Source of the DNA: Liolophura sinensis | Taxonomy: Eukaryota; Mollusca; Polyplacophora; Chitonida; Chitonidae | Direction: 5' to 3' | Assembly: GCF_032854445.1 (NCBI RefSeq) | Contig: NC_088302.1 | Coordinates: 44,676,521-44,740,520, forward strand | DNA length: 64,000 bases | Shown here: piece by piece, positions 1 to 12,200 of the stretch | Layout of the letters: every line of letters begins with the position of its first letter | Position numbering within the stretch: the first letter of the stretch is position 1 | Position numbers and translations under genes: made by a program | Notes under the pieces: model-generated | Database searches by the model: none | The model's input: the letters and a program-made list of their open reading frames with translations, nothing else | What the model was told of the DNA's origin: nothing

Positions 1-734
1 TGTTTACCTTTAGAGCATTCATTTGGAATGTTTTCTCCACACGCGGGTTGTTTATAGCAGTTACAACCTTAACTGTCATGTCCTCCATCTTTAAACCGTA
101 CAGACGTGATCTAAATGAAAAATACTAATGTGGGGAGTTAGACATCAATCAATTTAGATAAATAAATAAATAAATAAATTAAGTGTTGTGTAGTATCCAA
201 CGTTGATTTAAAAAATATACTAGTTATTGACTCATTCACTCATATATTCCTTCGTATCGACCAGTTTCAAAGCTTGCTGGAGCTGTCATCCTTAGTAAAG
301 ATGAATGCAGCATTATTTTACACAGAAGGTCAAGTCAAATTTGTGTAGATAATACGTGAGCAAAATACACCTCGATTTCCAAAGGATAACTAAATTTAAG
401 CTCCTAGATTAGTTATTTTTTCTGCATTGTGTTTACACTCTGGCGTGACGCTGCCCTTGGGAACAAATTTACCTTGCTAAAATGTTTCATTTTTCCTTTA
501 AAGTAAAGCATCATGGAGATTATTGATAAACCTCCCTGCTTGCCATGAAGTGACATTCTTTTACTCTGTTGAATTCACCTCAGGTTGACTTTTAGTCTAG
601 ACTTTTAGATTAATAGTTATTTTGTGAGATTAAATTCTGAAGCTTTTCATCGCTTAGTTAGTAAAATTATAGTTTTCGTTGTGCTACAAAGTTCCATATA
701 CTATACTATCACTATGCATCCATCCACTACTTCA
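1..734. other. AT-rich non-coding sequence
   Basis: No convincing exon, RNA gene or element is visible on either strand. There is a short AAAT tetranucleotide run around 160-180, like the tail of a SINE, but no recognisable SINE body next to it. Confidence 0.5.
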
Positions 735-1140
735 ATTTTATATCTGTTTAAACTACACTGTAAACTTTGCTTTGGTTCAGAACTACGCTGTAAACTTTGC
801 TTTGGTTCAGAGCTACACTGTAATTTTTGCTTCGATACAATGCAACTTTTCTTTTAGTTAACCGCTAAATTGTCGACCTTTGCTTTGGTATTCAACTATA
901 CTGCTAGGTTTCTTTTGGTTTACAGATATAATGCAAATTTTGCTTTGGTTTACTATCATACTTCTGCCATTGCTTATGTTTACTCCTACATAGTCACCTT
1001 CGCTTTGGTTTACTGCCACAGTATCACCTTTGCTACTATATTGCTACCTTTGGTTTAAAACTATACTTCCAATTTTACTTTTTTTTTCTCTCTCTCGTTG
1101 TTTACTAATATACTGCCAATTTTGCTTTGGTTCTTTCCCC
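735..1140. repeat. Degenerate ~30-bp minisatellite
   Basis: A unit built around TTTGCTTTGGTT followed by an ACTACACTGTAAAC-like segment is repeated at about 30 bp, clearest at 745-835 and increasingly diverged to about 1140. Because the period is divisible by three it creates short open frames full of FALV/FCFG-like words; these look like repeat artefacts, not genes. Confidence 0.7.
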
Positions 1141-1322
1141 AGTTATGATATCAATCAGGAATACAATATCAAAGACATATGATTCATAAATCGCACTACT
1201 GCAGATTATATCTTTCTTTGAAAATAGTAATGTTGGTAATTGTTGTGCAATTCGGAACAAATCTTCAGAAAATATTTCTAAGCTAAATATTTGTCGTTAA
1301 CTTGTGTTGTCCTTTCCTAAAG

Positions 1323-1428
1323 TGACGTCATCATCGGCGGAAGCGTGTATGGCGAATGCATTCAGTTTCCGTTTGACACTGGCGAAACTTGTGCTGAAAG
1401 AATTGACCCGAGCAATGTTGATTTTGTT
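1323..1428 (+). CDS. Possible internal exon, Cys-containing protein
   Basis: A 106-bp stretch lies between an acceptor-like CCTTTCCTAAAG and a strong donor (GTT then GTAAGG). One frame reads through 35 codons and contains the words GGSVYGECIQFPFD and TGETCAERIDPSNV. The balanced composition, two cysteines and better GC than the flanks argue for real coding sequence. It starts with the last base of a split codon and ends in phase 0, so it cannot be joined directly to the exon at 6236, which needs a preceding exon ending in phase 1; a further exon would lie between them. It may be a 5' exon of the mucin-like gene downstream or belong to another gene. No family was recognised. Confidence 0.4.
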
Positions 1429-2841
1429 GTAAGGAAACAGTATATGTAGTATATCTTCCCAATATTGCAATTATTATTGAACTAGTCACGTGATATTCCG
1501 TGGTTTAGTGTGTTAATGTTGAAAGTAGTTCTGAATTCATTTGATGATATAAGGAACGATCACTTCTTTTCCAAATAAGACATGCACTTCTAAAATACAG
1601 TTATCACAGGACAACTACTTCAATAAAGCCACATCTTTATCCTTGTATAACGACAACTGGGAATTCTTAAATTAAATGCAACACTAGACCGAATGTATAG
1701 ATGCATCAATAAAGCATTCCACAAGAAGTTTTAAAAAATATAATTTTTATTTTTGTGATGTTACACAACCGTAATATCACAGGTCAAAGTTAGACGAATC
1801 ATACTCATTGAGAAATCGAAAGCGCATGCAGTTTTCTCCAAATAGACGCGAGTTTTTTCTGTAACCTGAGCACGCAGATGTTTCAGCAAATTTCACCCGA
1901 AACCTCTTTTGTTTTTTCACCACATGTAAGTGGGGAATGAATGACGTGACATCGTGTTTCTGGTTGATCCCATGGCCTTGTAAGAATTCCTTATTCGAAG
2001 CTGATTGACAGAGTTACCAAGCAGTCAGAAGAAATGTCTATAAACATTTAGGTCTGTTTTCATCCATAACTCTAAACAACTCATGCTATATTTTTTGTTG
2101 CCTTTTCTTTTAACTATATGTTTCTCTGAAAACCCAGCTGTCTTCAGCTTCAGTATTGATAATTATGTCGTTATTACTAGGCGTTGTTTCAAAATGATTG
2201 ACTTTGCCCAACGTCAAGTACTTTAGAACGTCACAATGCATCCAAATATGAACATCTGTTCCCAAGAACATTCAGTCTTGTAGTATCACGGTTGAATATC
2301 TTTAAATTTGTCACTTACTGTCCCAGATTTGTTGGGATGTTATATTTTACATATCCTACTGTCGTTTAGGTGAAAATCAACACCGAAGACTAAGTTCGCA
2401 TTCAGTTCAGAAAAGTAAACTTATGTTATATAAGAGACTTAGATCACCGAGTTTACGTCCTATGACTGGCCAGTCACAAACTGTTGTCCATATAGAATAT
2501 TACTTTCAGGTATAAAACATATCTTACTGTTTGCATAGTTAACAAGTTTGCAGTGTACATGAATCAACTTCCCGTAATGTAGGAGAAACAAGCGATGGAG
2601 GAAAAGTCTCTTTTTAATCACGATTGGATATGTACAAGCAAATTAATCATTCCGCCAAATGCAAATTAAAACAGTTGACGAATGTGGGTTAGAGTTCGAT
2701 GGGTCTCCGCTATACGATTAAAGTAACGCCGTATGCTGTGAAGAGATCTCGAGCGGGAGCAAAGGCTTTAGTAGATTTGGGAGGAATCTTTAGGACAGAG
2801 AAAAAAAGGACGTAAAAACATCATCTGTAAAACAAATTCAG

Positions 2842-4247
2842 TTATCGATCCGTCCAAATCTTCACACCAGTTTGACCGGAGGTAGCAACAACTGGCAGTG
2901 TTGACTGTATCCAATAAGCATTCAAGACAATAGTTTTGCTTAACTGCTGGGTAGAGTTTGCAGATGTGATAACAGCATGTTTATTTTCAATGGCTACCAG
3001 GCTGTCCAGTTCGGTCAAGGAAGATGGTAGCGGTATTTCTTGTGTTGTCACCGCGAACGGAAGCGGAATTCCAACAAGTGGTTGGTGTCTGCTGGAGCCT
3101 ATCCCCTGCTGGTATAACCCGATGTGTGGCTGGGTCAACAGTTATGATATTAGGGTTGGGATTAGCGGAGGATAAACAGTATCTGAAACCATTAGAGTTC
3201 GGGTCCGAATTGACTCAAGACCTCGGGGTACACCACGTGTTAGGGGCTTGCTTCCTGAGGCTGTTTGTCGCCGACGACTCCGACAGCCAGTATTGATCTC
3301 CACCCGCTAATTCTTCAGGCAACTCAGAGAACATTCTCAAGGCAAAATTATGCAACCTTTGCAGCTACATGAGTATGGATAATATGCTCCTGTCCGGAAA
3401 ACAGACAATCCTGGTCTTTGATGTAACGACAGATACGCCATGCGGTTGTCAATTCCTGACGGTTCCCCAAGAGGTAGCATAGCGGCGGGGACTGGAACAT
3501 CTTGTCAGGCCGCGTGGCATACTCCTCCAGTGAATTCGTTGACAATCAATTAAACCAACACAATCATGGAATATATTTGTGTGAAATAGCGCTATTGTTT
3601 AAGTAAAATTGAAGAAAAGCAATGCCTTCGGTTGAATTTTTTTCAAAAAGCCCAATACATTGCTTTGTTGTTCTGGCTTGGGCGTTGATATAGAATAGAT
3701 CGATCCGTGAATTGAACATATAAATGTTGGACAGCTTAGATTAAATGTAGAAATAATAAACGCCTTAGGCACAGTCCAGGACAAACTTACAACTTGAGGT
3801 GCTTGTTCGGAAAGTATACTCAGTGAAGAAGACAAAAACGTCAGGTTTCCTGATTCATTGTATTGCTCAGTGGACCATAGGGTTAGAGTGGTTGGGTTAA
3901 CTGCATGGCTGACCACGGTATTACTCACCCCATACCCGATGGCCTAGTTCCAGTAATAGGATCACAACTGTCACGATGCCTTGAAGTGCCACGGATGGTT
4001 CATCAGGACAGCCTGATCGAGTGTAAGGCTTCAGTAAAACGATACAACAAAAGCAAGTCCTGAACAGCTGCGAAATCACATAAAAATATATGTTGTCCGG
4101 CATTCAGTGGAAGGGCACCTCCTGCTCTATTTCCTCTCAGGTCATCAACTTCTTAAAATTCCGAATTCTTATAACATCGTACACATTGACAATTTCCGAT
4201 GAAGTGGCTTTATATACCCCCTCCTCCACAAGGACTACTGTACCATG
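2842..4247 (-). pseudogene. Decayed WD40-like protein sequence
   Basis: Successive minus-strand stretches read like protein but change frame repeatedly: 4247-4137 (word SSEIVNVYDVIRIRNF), 4152-4003 (GQHIFLCDFAAVQD), 4103-3921 (CPDEPSVALQGIVTVV), 3928-3599 (NPTTLTLWST, then QVVSLSWTVPKAFIIST), 3545-3348 (a YIKDQDCLF word), 3365-3215 (LHNFALRMFSELPEEL) and a last open stretch 3129-2842 ending VVATSGQTGVKIW-TDR-stop. The TLTLWS, VSLSW and VKIW words and alternating strand-like segments suggest beta-propeller blades, with the final VKIW typical of a last WD blade. GC is above the flanks. At least three frame changes occur without convincing GT-AG introns between them, so a host pseudogene is my preferred reading; a functional gene with very short introns is the alternative. 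No orthologue recognised. Confidence 0.35.
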
Positions 4248-4254
4248 TTACACA

Positions 4255-4640
4255 GTAAACTGGTAGTCAGTAGAGGCTGTGTGTCAGTGGTTAGTCTGTT
4301 AAGTTGAGCAGAGGTGCCGTTCTACATAATAGGCTATGCGTAAGTGTGTAAGTAGAACAATAGGCTGTGCCAGTGGTAAAGCTGTAGAGTAGAGCATTAG
4401 GCTGTGTCAGTCGTTAGGCTGTTGAGTAGAGCAATAGGCTGTATTAGTGGTTAGGATGTAAAGTACCAACAACAGGCTGTATCAGTGGTTAGGCTGTTGA
4501 GTAGACCATAAGGTTGTGTGTCAGTGGTTAGGCTGTTGAGTACAACAATAGGCCTGTGTCAGTCTTTAAGCTGGTGAGTAGAACAGTGGACTGTGTGTCA
4601 GTGGTTGGGCTGGTGAGTACAGCTAAGGTGGTGTACTGTA
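4255..4640. repeat. ~38-bp minisatellite
   Basis: About nine to ten imperfect copies of a 37-38-bp unit with the core GTCAGTGGTTAGGCTGTTGA followed by GTAGARCAATAGGCTGT. Copies vary by small indels and substitutions. It abuts the upstream end (minus-strand sense) of the decayed WD40-like sequence. Confidence 0.8.
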
Positions 4641-4649
4641 TTAGAGGTT

Positions 4650-6235
4650 GATTTTGTTGTGACCCAAGCACACGTCAGAAAACAGAAAATGGACCACAGT
4701 TAAGCCTAAGATATTTTATACAAATCGAGACATAAAAAAATATGAACTCTTAACTCAAATTAGCTGCAATCATATCGCGGCCACGCTACCATACCGTGCA
4801 TGGCTACCTCGTTACAGCGGACAAAGTAGCCAGACATCTAAGCAGCGAGTTAACGAGGCAATGAGGGGGCGAGAGATCCTCTATTGTCCTCCATTCTGAT
4901 TAGTGCAACGATCGGCAAGGCGTTCTTCTCGGTAGCTTTGTTTTGTCAGTTCTACAGCTATATATTATTATCTGTATTACAATAGTTACATTAGTTACGT
5001 GTGTATGTTCCCCACTAACAGTTGTCCGACTAAACTATTGGAAAACGTAAAGCCTTAACAAAATGCTAAAAGGATACATAGCTCAGCGTAGGATTTTGGT
5101 CAACACTAGAATCCACACATCATGTAACAGGCATGAAAGTGTCGCCATGATTATCTTACAGCTCTGTTAAAGTGTAAAGAATGTGGGAAATGCTCTGTGT
5201 GTTGTAAGGATTGGCGATCTCAAAACATTTCATATGTAAAAATCAATAATTTCTGACACTTTTGATTTACTGGTTTTTGCAACACCCAAATGTTTGTTTA
5301 TTTTCAACAATTCCGGAATGAACAAACATAACATCAGACAAGTTCATAAGGTGATTTCATATTTTGTAGCATTTAGCTTTGGATGAAGCAGGTGGAATTA
5401 TTGATCTGCGACCTCCATATACAATCCACAATGAAAAAACCTTGAAAAAAACACAAATAATTAACATACATATATATACTTCGTCACCTTTTGTGGCTGT
5501 TTTTATCAGCCTCCGTTTGTTAACTTACGTTAGCTGACACGTTTTTGAAATACCAACGTTACGAGATGAAAATTTAAAGTAGAATATGCATATACGTCCT
5601 TGCCCTTGCTGCACATCCACTTCTCGTAACAACTGTTTTTATTAAGGTCACGATACGGCTTAAATATTGCCAAAGTATCGTAAAGCCATTATCATTTATT
5701 CATTCAAATCATAAAGAGATATTGACAGGCAAGGTTCAGTTCACACCCTCCCTCCCCCTAGGTATCATTTTACCCATTCTGAAGTTAATATCGTGTATTA
5801 TTTTTATCTACTTCATTGTTTTATAATACCAGATATCATGTAGTAAATTCCTATTATGTGGTCACTTCTGAAGTCAATAATATGTAGTCTGACATGATAC
5901 TGAAATCACGATCACCGCTGTAGTTAATAATATGTAGTGACTTCCTAGCTCAATATCTTGGAGTGAAACTTTAAGCAAATATTAAGTATTATTCCTAAAT
6001 TTTATATTATGTAGTAATCTAAAGTTGATACTATGAAGTCATGATATAACACAGAGTCTCATAAAGTCAATATCATGTAGTACGCCGACTCCTTGGCCTG
6101 TTCGAACTATCTTATGAAGTGCGAACAGGTATGGCCGACATCATGTTGGTTTAGCGTCGTGAGTTTTCAATCAATAATTCTGTTGTTAAATAATTTATCT
6201 GTGTTATCATTTTAAAATTTTTTAAAATTTTCCAG
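4650..6235. other. Non-coding stretch upstream of the mucin-like exons
   Basis: AT-rich. Between about 5810 and 6090 the words ATCATGTAGT and AATATGTAGT recur at irregular 50-70-bp spacing, suggesting an old degenerate repeat. No exon could be supported, although an additional 5' exon of the mucin-like gene (ending in phase 1) may be hidden here. Confidence 0.4.
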
Positions 6236-9200
6236 TGTATGGTTTTTCCGTGTTTTCAGAGAATAACCGCTGTGGTGTAGAATGTGGGAATCTAAACCAT
6301 GCCTTATGTTTGTTAAACTACAACACAACACAAAGATTTGCGCTCCCAGGGGACTGGTGATAATGTAGTTGTTGTTTCGGGTTGGAGCTGGAGCTCCAAA
6401 TGTTCTCTTTGACGAGGCACAAACGTGACAATTCTTTTCATTTGTTTTTTCAGGGCGAACGACCATGTGTTTTTATTCCATCGCCCTTTAATGTACAACA
6501 AAAACAACATAATTTTTGACGACTGTCCTTGGGCTACCGAGCTCAGTATTCCTTTCGACACTTGGCCGGTGAGTGACCTTTCTCTTTTCACAGGGTAATT
6601 AAAAACAGCAGCTGAGTCTCACAAGGGCGGCCTTCTTCCTCCCACGAAGCCCGACCCCGGCAATGTTTGGACACCTCATTCTGCTCAGTTCTGACTGTTG
6701 TGCTAAATGCTATAAACACAGGGTCCTGGGGAAGCGATGATGGCCATGTTCACGGTTCACAATGAGAACATGCAAAACAATTTTAAACAGGTGATTGGCC
6801 AAAAGATCACGTGTTTCCAACCTTGCACGATCATCATGGCACGGGCGTTTTGCCTGTGCCCCACCAGCATAGTTCATATAGCTCATACATCGAGGCCTTG
6901 GCACCTTCTCTAATAATGTTGAGCAATACTGCGAAAGATCTGATCAGATTCAGGTCTCTTTGTTGTATTCACGAATCGTGCTTGGCCATGAATCGATTGA
7001 AGGACTATTGTAATGATATACGGCCAGTCGTTTGTGTGCCCATCAGTTATATACGTCAAAGCCACGTGAACGTGGGCCTCAGATCAAGCTTTTTGACATC
7101 TCTTTGACAATCCTTTGATCTGCCGACGCGATTGCTATGTATCATTTCGGCTTACCTTGCGTGTTCGGCAAAATTCACATATATGGAGATATGTATTCAG
7201 TTCAGGTTTACCCTGTAGTCTACAAAATCTCCATTTTGGCGGGTTCTAGTCAGCCAAGATAATTTTAAGAAATTCTTTGTTGACATTTACTTCCAGATCT
7301 TTTGTAGTATCATTGTTTTCGTGTTGACATTGGCATTTTTGTCAAGAGCCCAGAGTTTGTTTTTCACTTAATAAGGATTACCGTAATCTTCTCCTGTTTA
7401 GCTAAGCTTACAAATATGAGAAAGCAAACACGTTTCCAAATGATGGGGTTGTGAAATATGGCTTGCACGAGGCTGTGGTAGGGCTTAGTTAGTATAGCAC
7501 CGTCAAGGAATTCTACGGCTAACCTTGGGTGGGTAAGAGTTATTACGTGAACACAAATACACTGCGCAGCTAATGAATTTTGTTTACAATCTTTACCCAT
7601 TGTTCTTTTGCCTTCTTTTCAGGGCCAGGTAGAATTAAGCGCATATTTTTATGACTATGATGATCATGACGACACGACGCTGCTGGTGGACTGGTTTGAT
7701 ACACGGCTACGCCAGGAGTCCATCTCCACTAAGTTCCGCCACATGGCCGTCATTGGCAGTCGGAGGAATTACAAAACCAGGTACTAACTTCAGCAAGTTA
7801 TAAATCCAATATCCCTAACCATCTCTTAAGACAATTCTATCTCGCATAAGACTATAGTCCTATCTGAGTTTTTCCCATGGTTATTTAACTTAGAAAATTA
7901 TTCGCTAAGCTCACTTAAAATAAAAGGATCCTAGACTATTGTAAAGCTAAACAAGGTAATTCAATTAATCAGAGTAATATCAACATGCCCTCAAGTTCTT
8001 GCCCTCAACTCACCAACTAGAGTACACGTAGCTTAATGAGGCCCATACAGGAGAGTGGAAGGTAAAGGTTTTATTTCAATATATTTATTTATTTTACCGC
8101 TCTAGGTCTTCTACACTATTAATTACATTTTACGTATCTGATTGTAGATAACTCATTCATAACTGATGAAAACTGAACATTGTCAGCAAACAAACTGAAC
8201 GTAGCCATGTCCGCATATCACATAATGCTGTGGTGGAACTAGCAAGATCTGAATCTGACGTCATATGTCAAGCCGTCATGTTTCATTTGAAGGTTCGACG
8301 TGATTGTGAAGATTTTGAAAATTATGTATCCGATTTGTGTCTCTTAGCCCGACAGAACAAATGTACATAATACGTTTGAAGAAATGCAATGAATAGTGTG
8401 GACGTCCATCGTTGACATTTTCGTTTGTAACAGAAATTAATTTCCTTTTCTTTTTTATTTTTATTTCGTTTTAGACTAACGTTTGACTGGGCAGTGAGCT
8501 GTGCCGGGTTGTCGAACTGTATACGGGACGATGTGAGGCAATTTCTTGATCGGATAGACAACCAGGAATTCCACTCTAAGGACCCCATTACCAGTGCTGC
8601 TGCTGCATCCGGTGAAGACCCTCCCAAGTCCATGTCCACAAAAAATACCGAAAGCACAACGACAGGAGAGGAGGTGAAAATCATGACCAATAAGACCATG
8701 CCTACCCGAACTGCGCCTACCAACGGAATATGGGGGTGGAAAAGAACCACGTCCGCAGCTGTGACCGGCCGTCCTATTACAGGCGTGCCAGAGGTTCGGC
8801 CAACAGTCACCGGTGTCACGAGGTTTAAAACGATGACAAACTCGCCAGAGTCACTGAATACCAAAACGTCAGAAACTACGCCAACAACGCCAGTAACATT
8901 AGTATCGGCATCGACAAAGGCAACTCGGGAGATAACAAGGCACCCATTTGATAAATCATCAACAAAGTATCAGCGGACAAAAGTAATACAGATGAATTCT
9001 CCACATCATTTGTCTACAGAGGCGACTCGTTCTGCAACGAAGAGTGGGTCAACGAAAATCCCAAGTAAGGCTGCTGTTAAGGCTACTAGAACTATGCCCA
9101 GAAAGACGAGCACAGCTGTTATTACGCAAGATCCTATATTAACCCAAGACTATTTTCCTACCACACCATTATCGTCTCCCACAATTTCTACACCAGTTCC

Positions 9201-12200
9201 TCTGAATCTAACGACTATTAATAGCAATTTACCATCAACAACTGGTTCATCACCTTGGACCAAGCCATCTACTACGAAGGGTCCATATCGCGGTCGAAAA
9301 AATAAAAATCCGTTTAACGGCCACCCTCCTCTTCCAGGATTCAACGGAGCAGCGCGAGATATTACCCCAGATCTTGATGTACCTCGAGATCATATGCCAT
9401 CCTTTTCCCGAAATCCAGAAATCAGACAACCTCCAAAGCGCAAAAAATACCCACCTCGTGGTAGACCAAGATTGCCTGGCAGAAAGAAAAACTCTCGTCC
9501 AAAACCTCGACAGCATGGTCGCCTATCGAAGAGTGAACAGTCCTGGGGAGGAAATGTCAGCCAACCCTCACCAGATGTTCCAAAGAACGAGAACAGCAAG
9601 AACTTGTCGCATTGGCATGGCTACCACCAGATTCCAGGTCTTAGACCACATCTGAAAGACAAGCATAAAGGTTACAGAAATTCATCCGAAAATGGCACAA
9701 ACGAAGACGCCTCCCCTCCCTTCGAAACAGAGGACAGTCCGTTTTCAAAATCTGAACAGGAACAAAATCTTGCAATGACTACAGCAGCCAGCAGTAGCCC
9801 AGACTTCATTAGTCACAGCTATTATGACCTGTCGTCAAGGAATGGTTTCCAGTCTGTGTCAGCTATGAGACGAATACCAACCACCAAATCTCGCCATGAT
9901 GAACCCAGACCAATAACGGAACCCCCACAAGAAGCATTTCCTAAACTGAACAATAAATCGGCGGAGAGGCGTGAAAACCTCCATGTTCCATCAAAAAAAC
10001 CGGTGGACACTGCAAATGGGAGGAAGTCAAAGGAGCACACTGGATCGTTAGGTGGAAGTAGGCGAAACCCTTTCACTCGGCCGAGCCCCAAAGGGAAACA
10101 TTTCCATGTCACATCAGGAACTAAACGTCTAACACCCAGGCCCAGAGAGGATGATAGACGTGTGTTCAAAACATCAGCACCAATAATACAACCTGCAACC
10201 ACAGTCGCCTCACTGTCACAATCGGAGGTATCTACGCACGTACATGACGTTACCTTGTCTAATAGTCGAGTTCATAGTACAGATCAGCTTTCCCAAGGGG
10301 AGGACACAGCTGAGCCTTCAAAAATGAAAACCACACGGACACACACACTAGGTGATGTCACGCGCAATACTAACCAGCACGCTAAAGATTCTACCAGGTT
10401 CCAGGCTACAACCAAACGTCAGTTTTCAAATCCAGAGAGCACTACTGTGACAACGACTACTCGGTTCGCATCTTCAAATGAGTTCACCAACATCGGCAAG
10501 GACACTCGTGTGACACTGCACGACACAAACGATATGTCCGATTCTTTTCATACGTTTAATTATGTCAGCAGTGAAGGTGATTCCAGATCAACAGTAGATG
10601 ATGAACAGTTCTTTACCGAACGTGACCTGCACATGTTCGTTACATCCAAAGACACGGACAAAAAATTAAAACAGCGTACGACCAATGGTCACGATGGAAT
10701 TTTCAGCAGTGCTACAACCAGGAAGCCAGGCTTAAAAGGAGAGACACGTGATCTGCCAGACAGAAGAAACAGTATAGGCTGGTTCAGAAAAACCACAAAG
10801 CGAGTGTATCCGCTACAAAACGTCGAGGAAAGCGCTTCTATGGCTAGTCCCAAGAAAAATGGACAAAGACCAGGACATTTCTTTCAAGGTACAACAACGC
10901 GTCCCAGTCGGTTTTCAACTGGACAAAAGTCAAAGAATCTCAAGCCCTGGTACCGTGCCAAGGACACCGATCATTTGTACGACATCATGAAAACTATTAA
11001 ACAAACACAAGCAATAGCCACCGAAGAAATATCAACTCAGCCTTCATCTACAAACTCTAAGGATGACGCCTGGCTCACGGAAATACAAGGCAACACTAGA
11101 CCCGCTACTAAAGAAATAATACCAGGAAGTAATCGCAAGAATGTTCCAAAGTTCAGAGAGAGGTTTATTCCGAAACGAACGACAACGGATGGAACTGGGG
11201 TTTCGCCTTCACATATTACAGCCACAGGACCATATCATAAAAACAGACGCACGGATAAATCTCCATTGGATTCAGAAGTTAAGCCGACCCATCCGTGGCT
11301 GCGTACAGGAACTCGTCGTAAAAGACCCACATTTCCGCATGTACCAACCAGAGCCCCATCTCCTCAGTTGACGCCAAAGAAGTCTGATGCAGACAGAAAA
11401 GTTTCCGCAAGTCCAACAAATGAGCCATGGCCTGATTCACCAACTCCTTTGTTTACAGGACACGATGTGGCAAACAAGGAGACAACAGTAACACCTTTGC
11501 CATCGATGAGTTTACCCGAAACAGTGGGTTCACGAGAAACAACGCGTGTTTTCACCTCAGAGACCGCTACTAGCAGTACAAGACATACTCTCTTTCCGAA
11601 GTTTACCAAGGGACAAATTAGCAGAAAAACTACAGTCAAATCTCCATATTACAGTAAAGGATCTCGAAGAATGTTTACAAGACCTACAGTATCAAAGCAT
11701 GACTCTATTTCTGAAATAACACGAACGTCACCATCTTCTGAAGACAAAAAGTACTACTGGAAGCATGCAATGGGCACATCAATGTACCCTCAAACGACGA
11801 CTTCCAGATCAACAAACCCGTCGTTAACTCGAACAGTATCATCACAATTAACGACGAAGAGGAGCATTAGCAATGGGCACTACACCCGCGGGACACATAC
11901 ACAGCGAACAGCTCCATGGACCAGACCGACGACTCGGACAACATCAACCGCAAAATCTATATCCGACAAGCATGGGGTGACAACCACTCTCATGCCTAAA
12001 ACCTGGCCAAGACCGTCCATGCTGGATAATGACAGGCCCTTGCAAACTGGTAAAAAAGTTAACACAATACGAACTGAAATAAGCCATAATTTTCCAAGAA
12101 CTTCCACCGCACAAGTAAAAACCTCCATATTTCCCAAGAGACGATTCAAATCAACTTATGCCACGAAAGAGGATATCAAAAGAGTTGATACTGCTACAGA

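Noticed and set aside
1887-1925. 39-bp candidate exon between TTTCAG and GTAAGT
   Set aside because: Good splice sites, but too short and Phe/Ser-rich to judge. It also does not fix the phase problem between 1428 and 6236.
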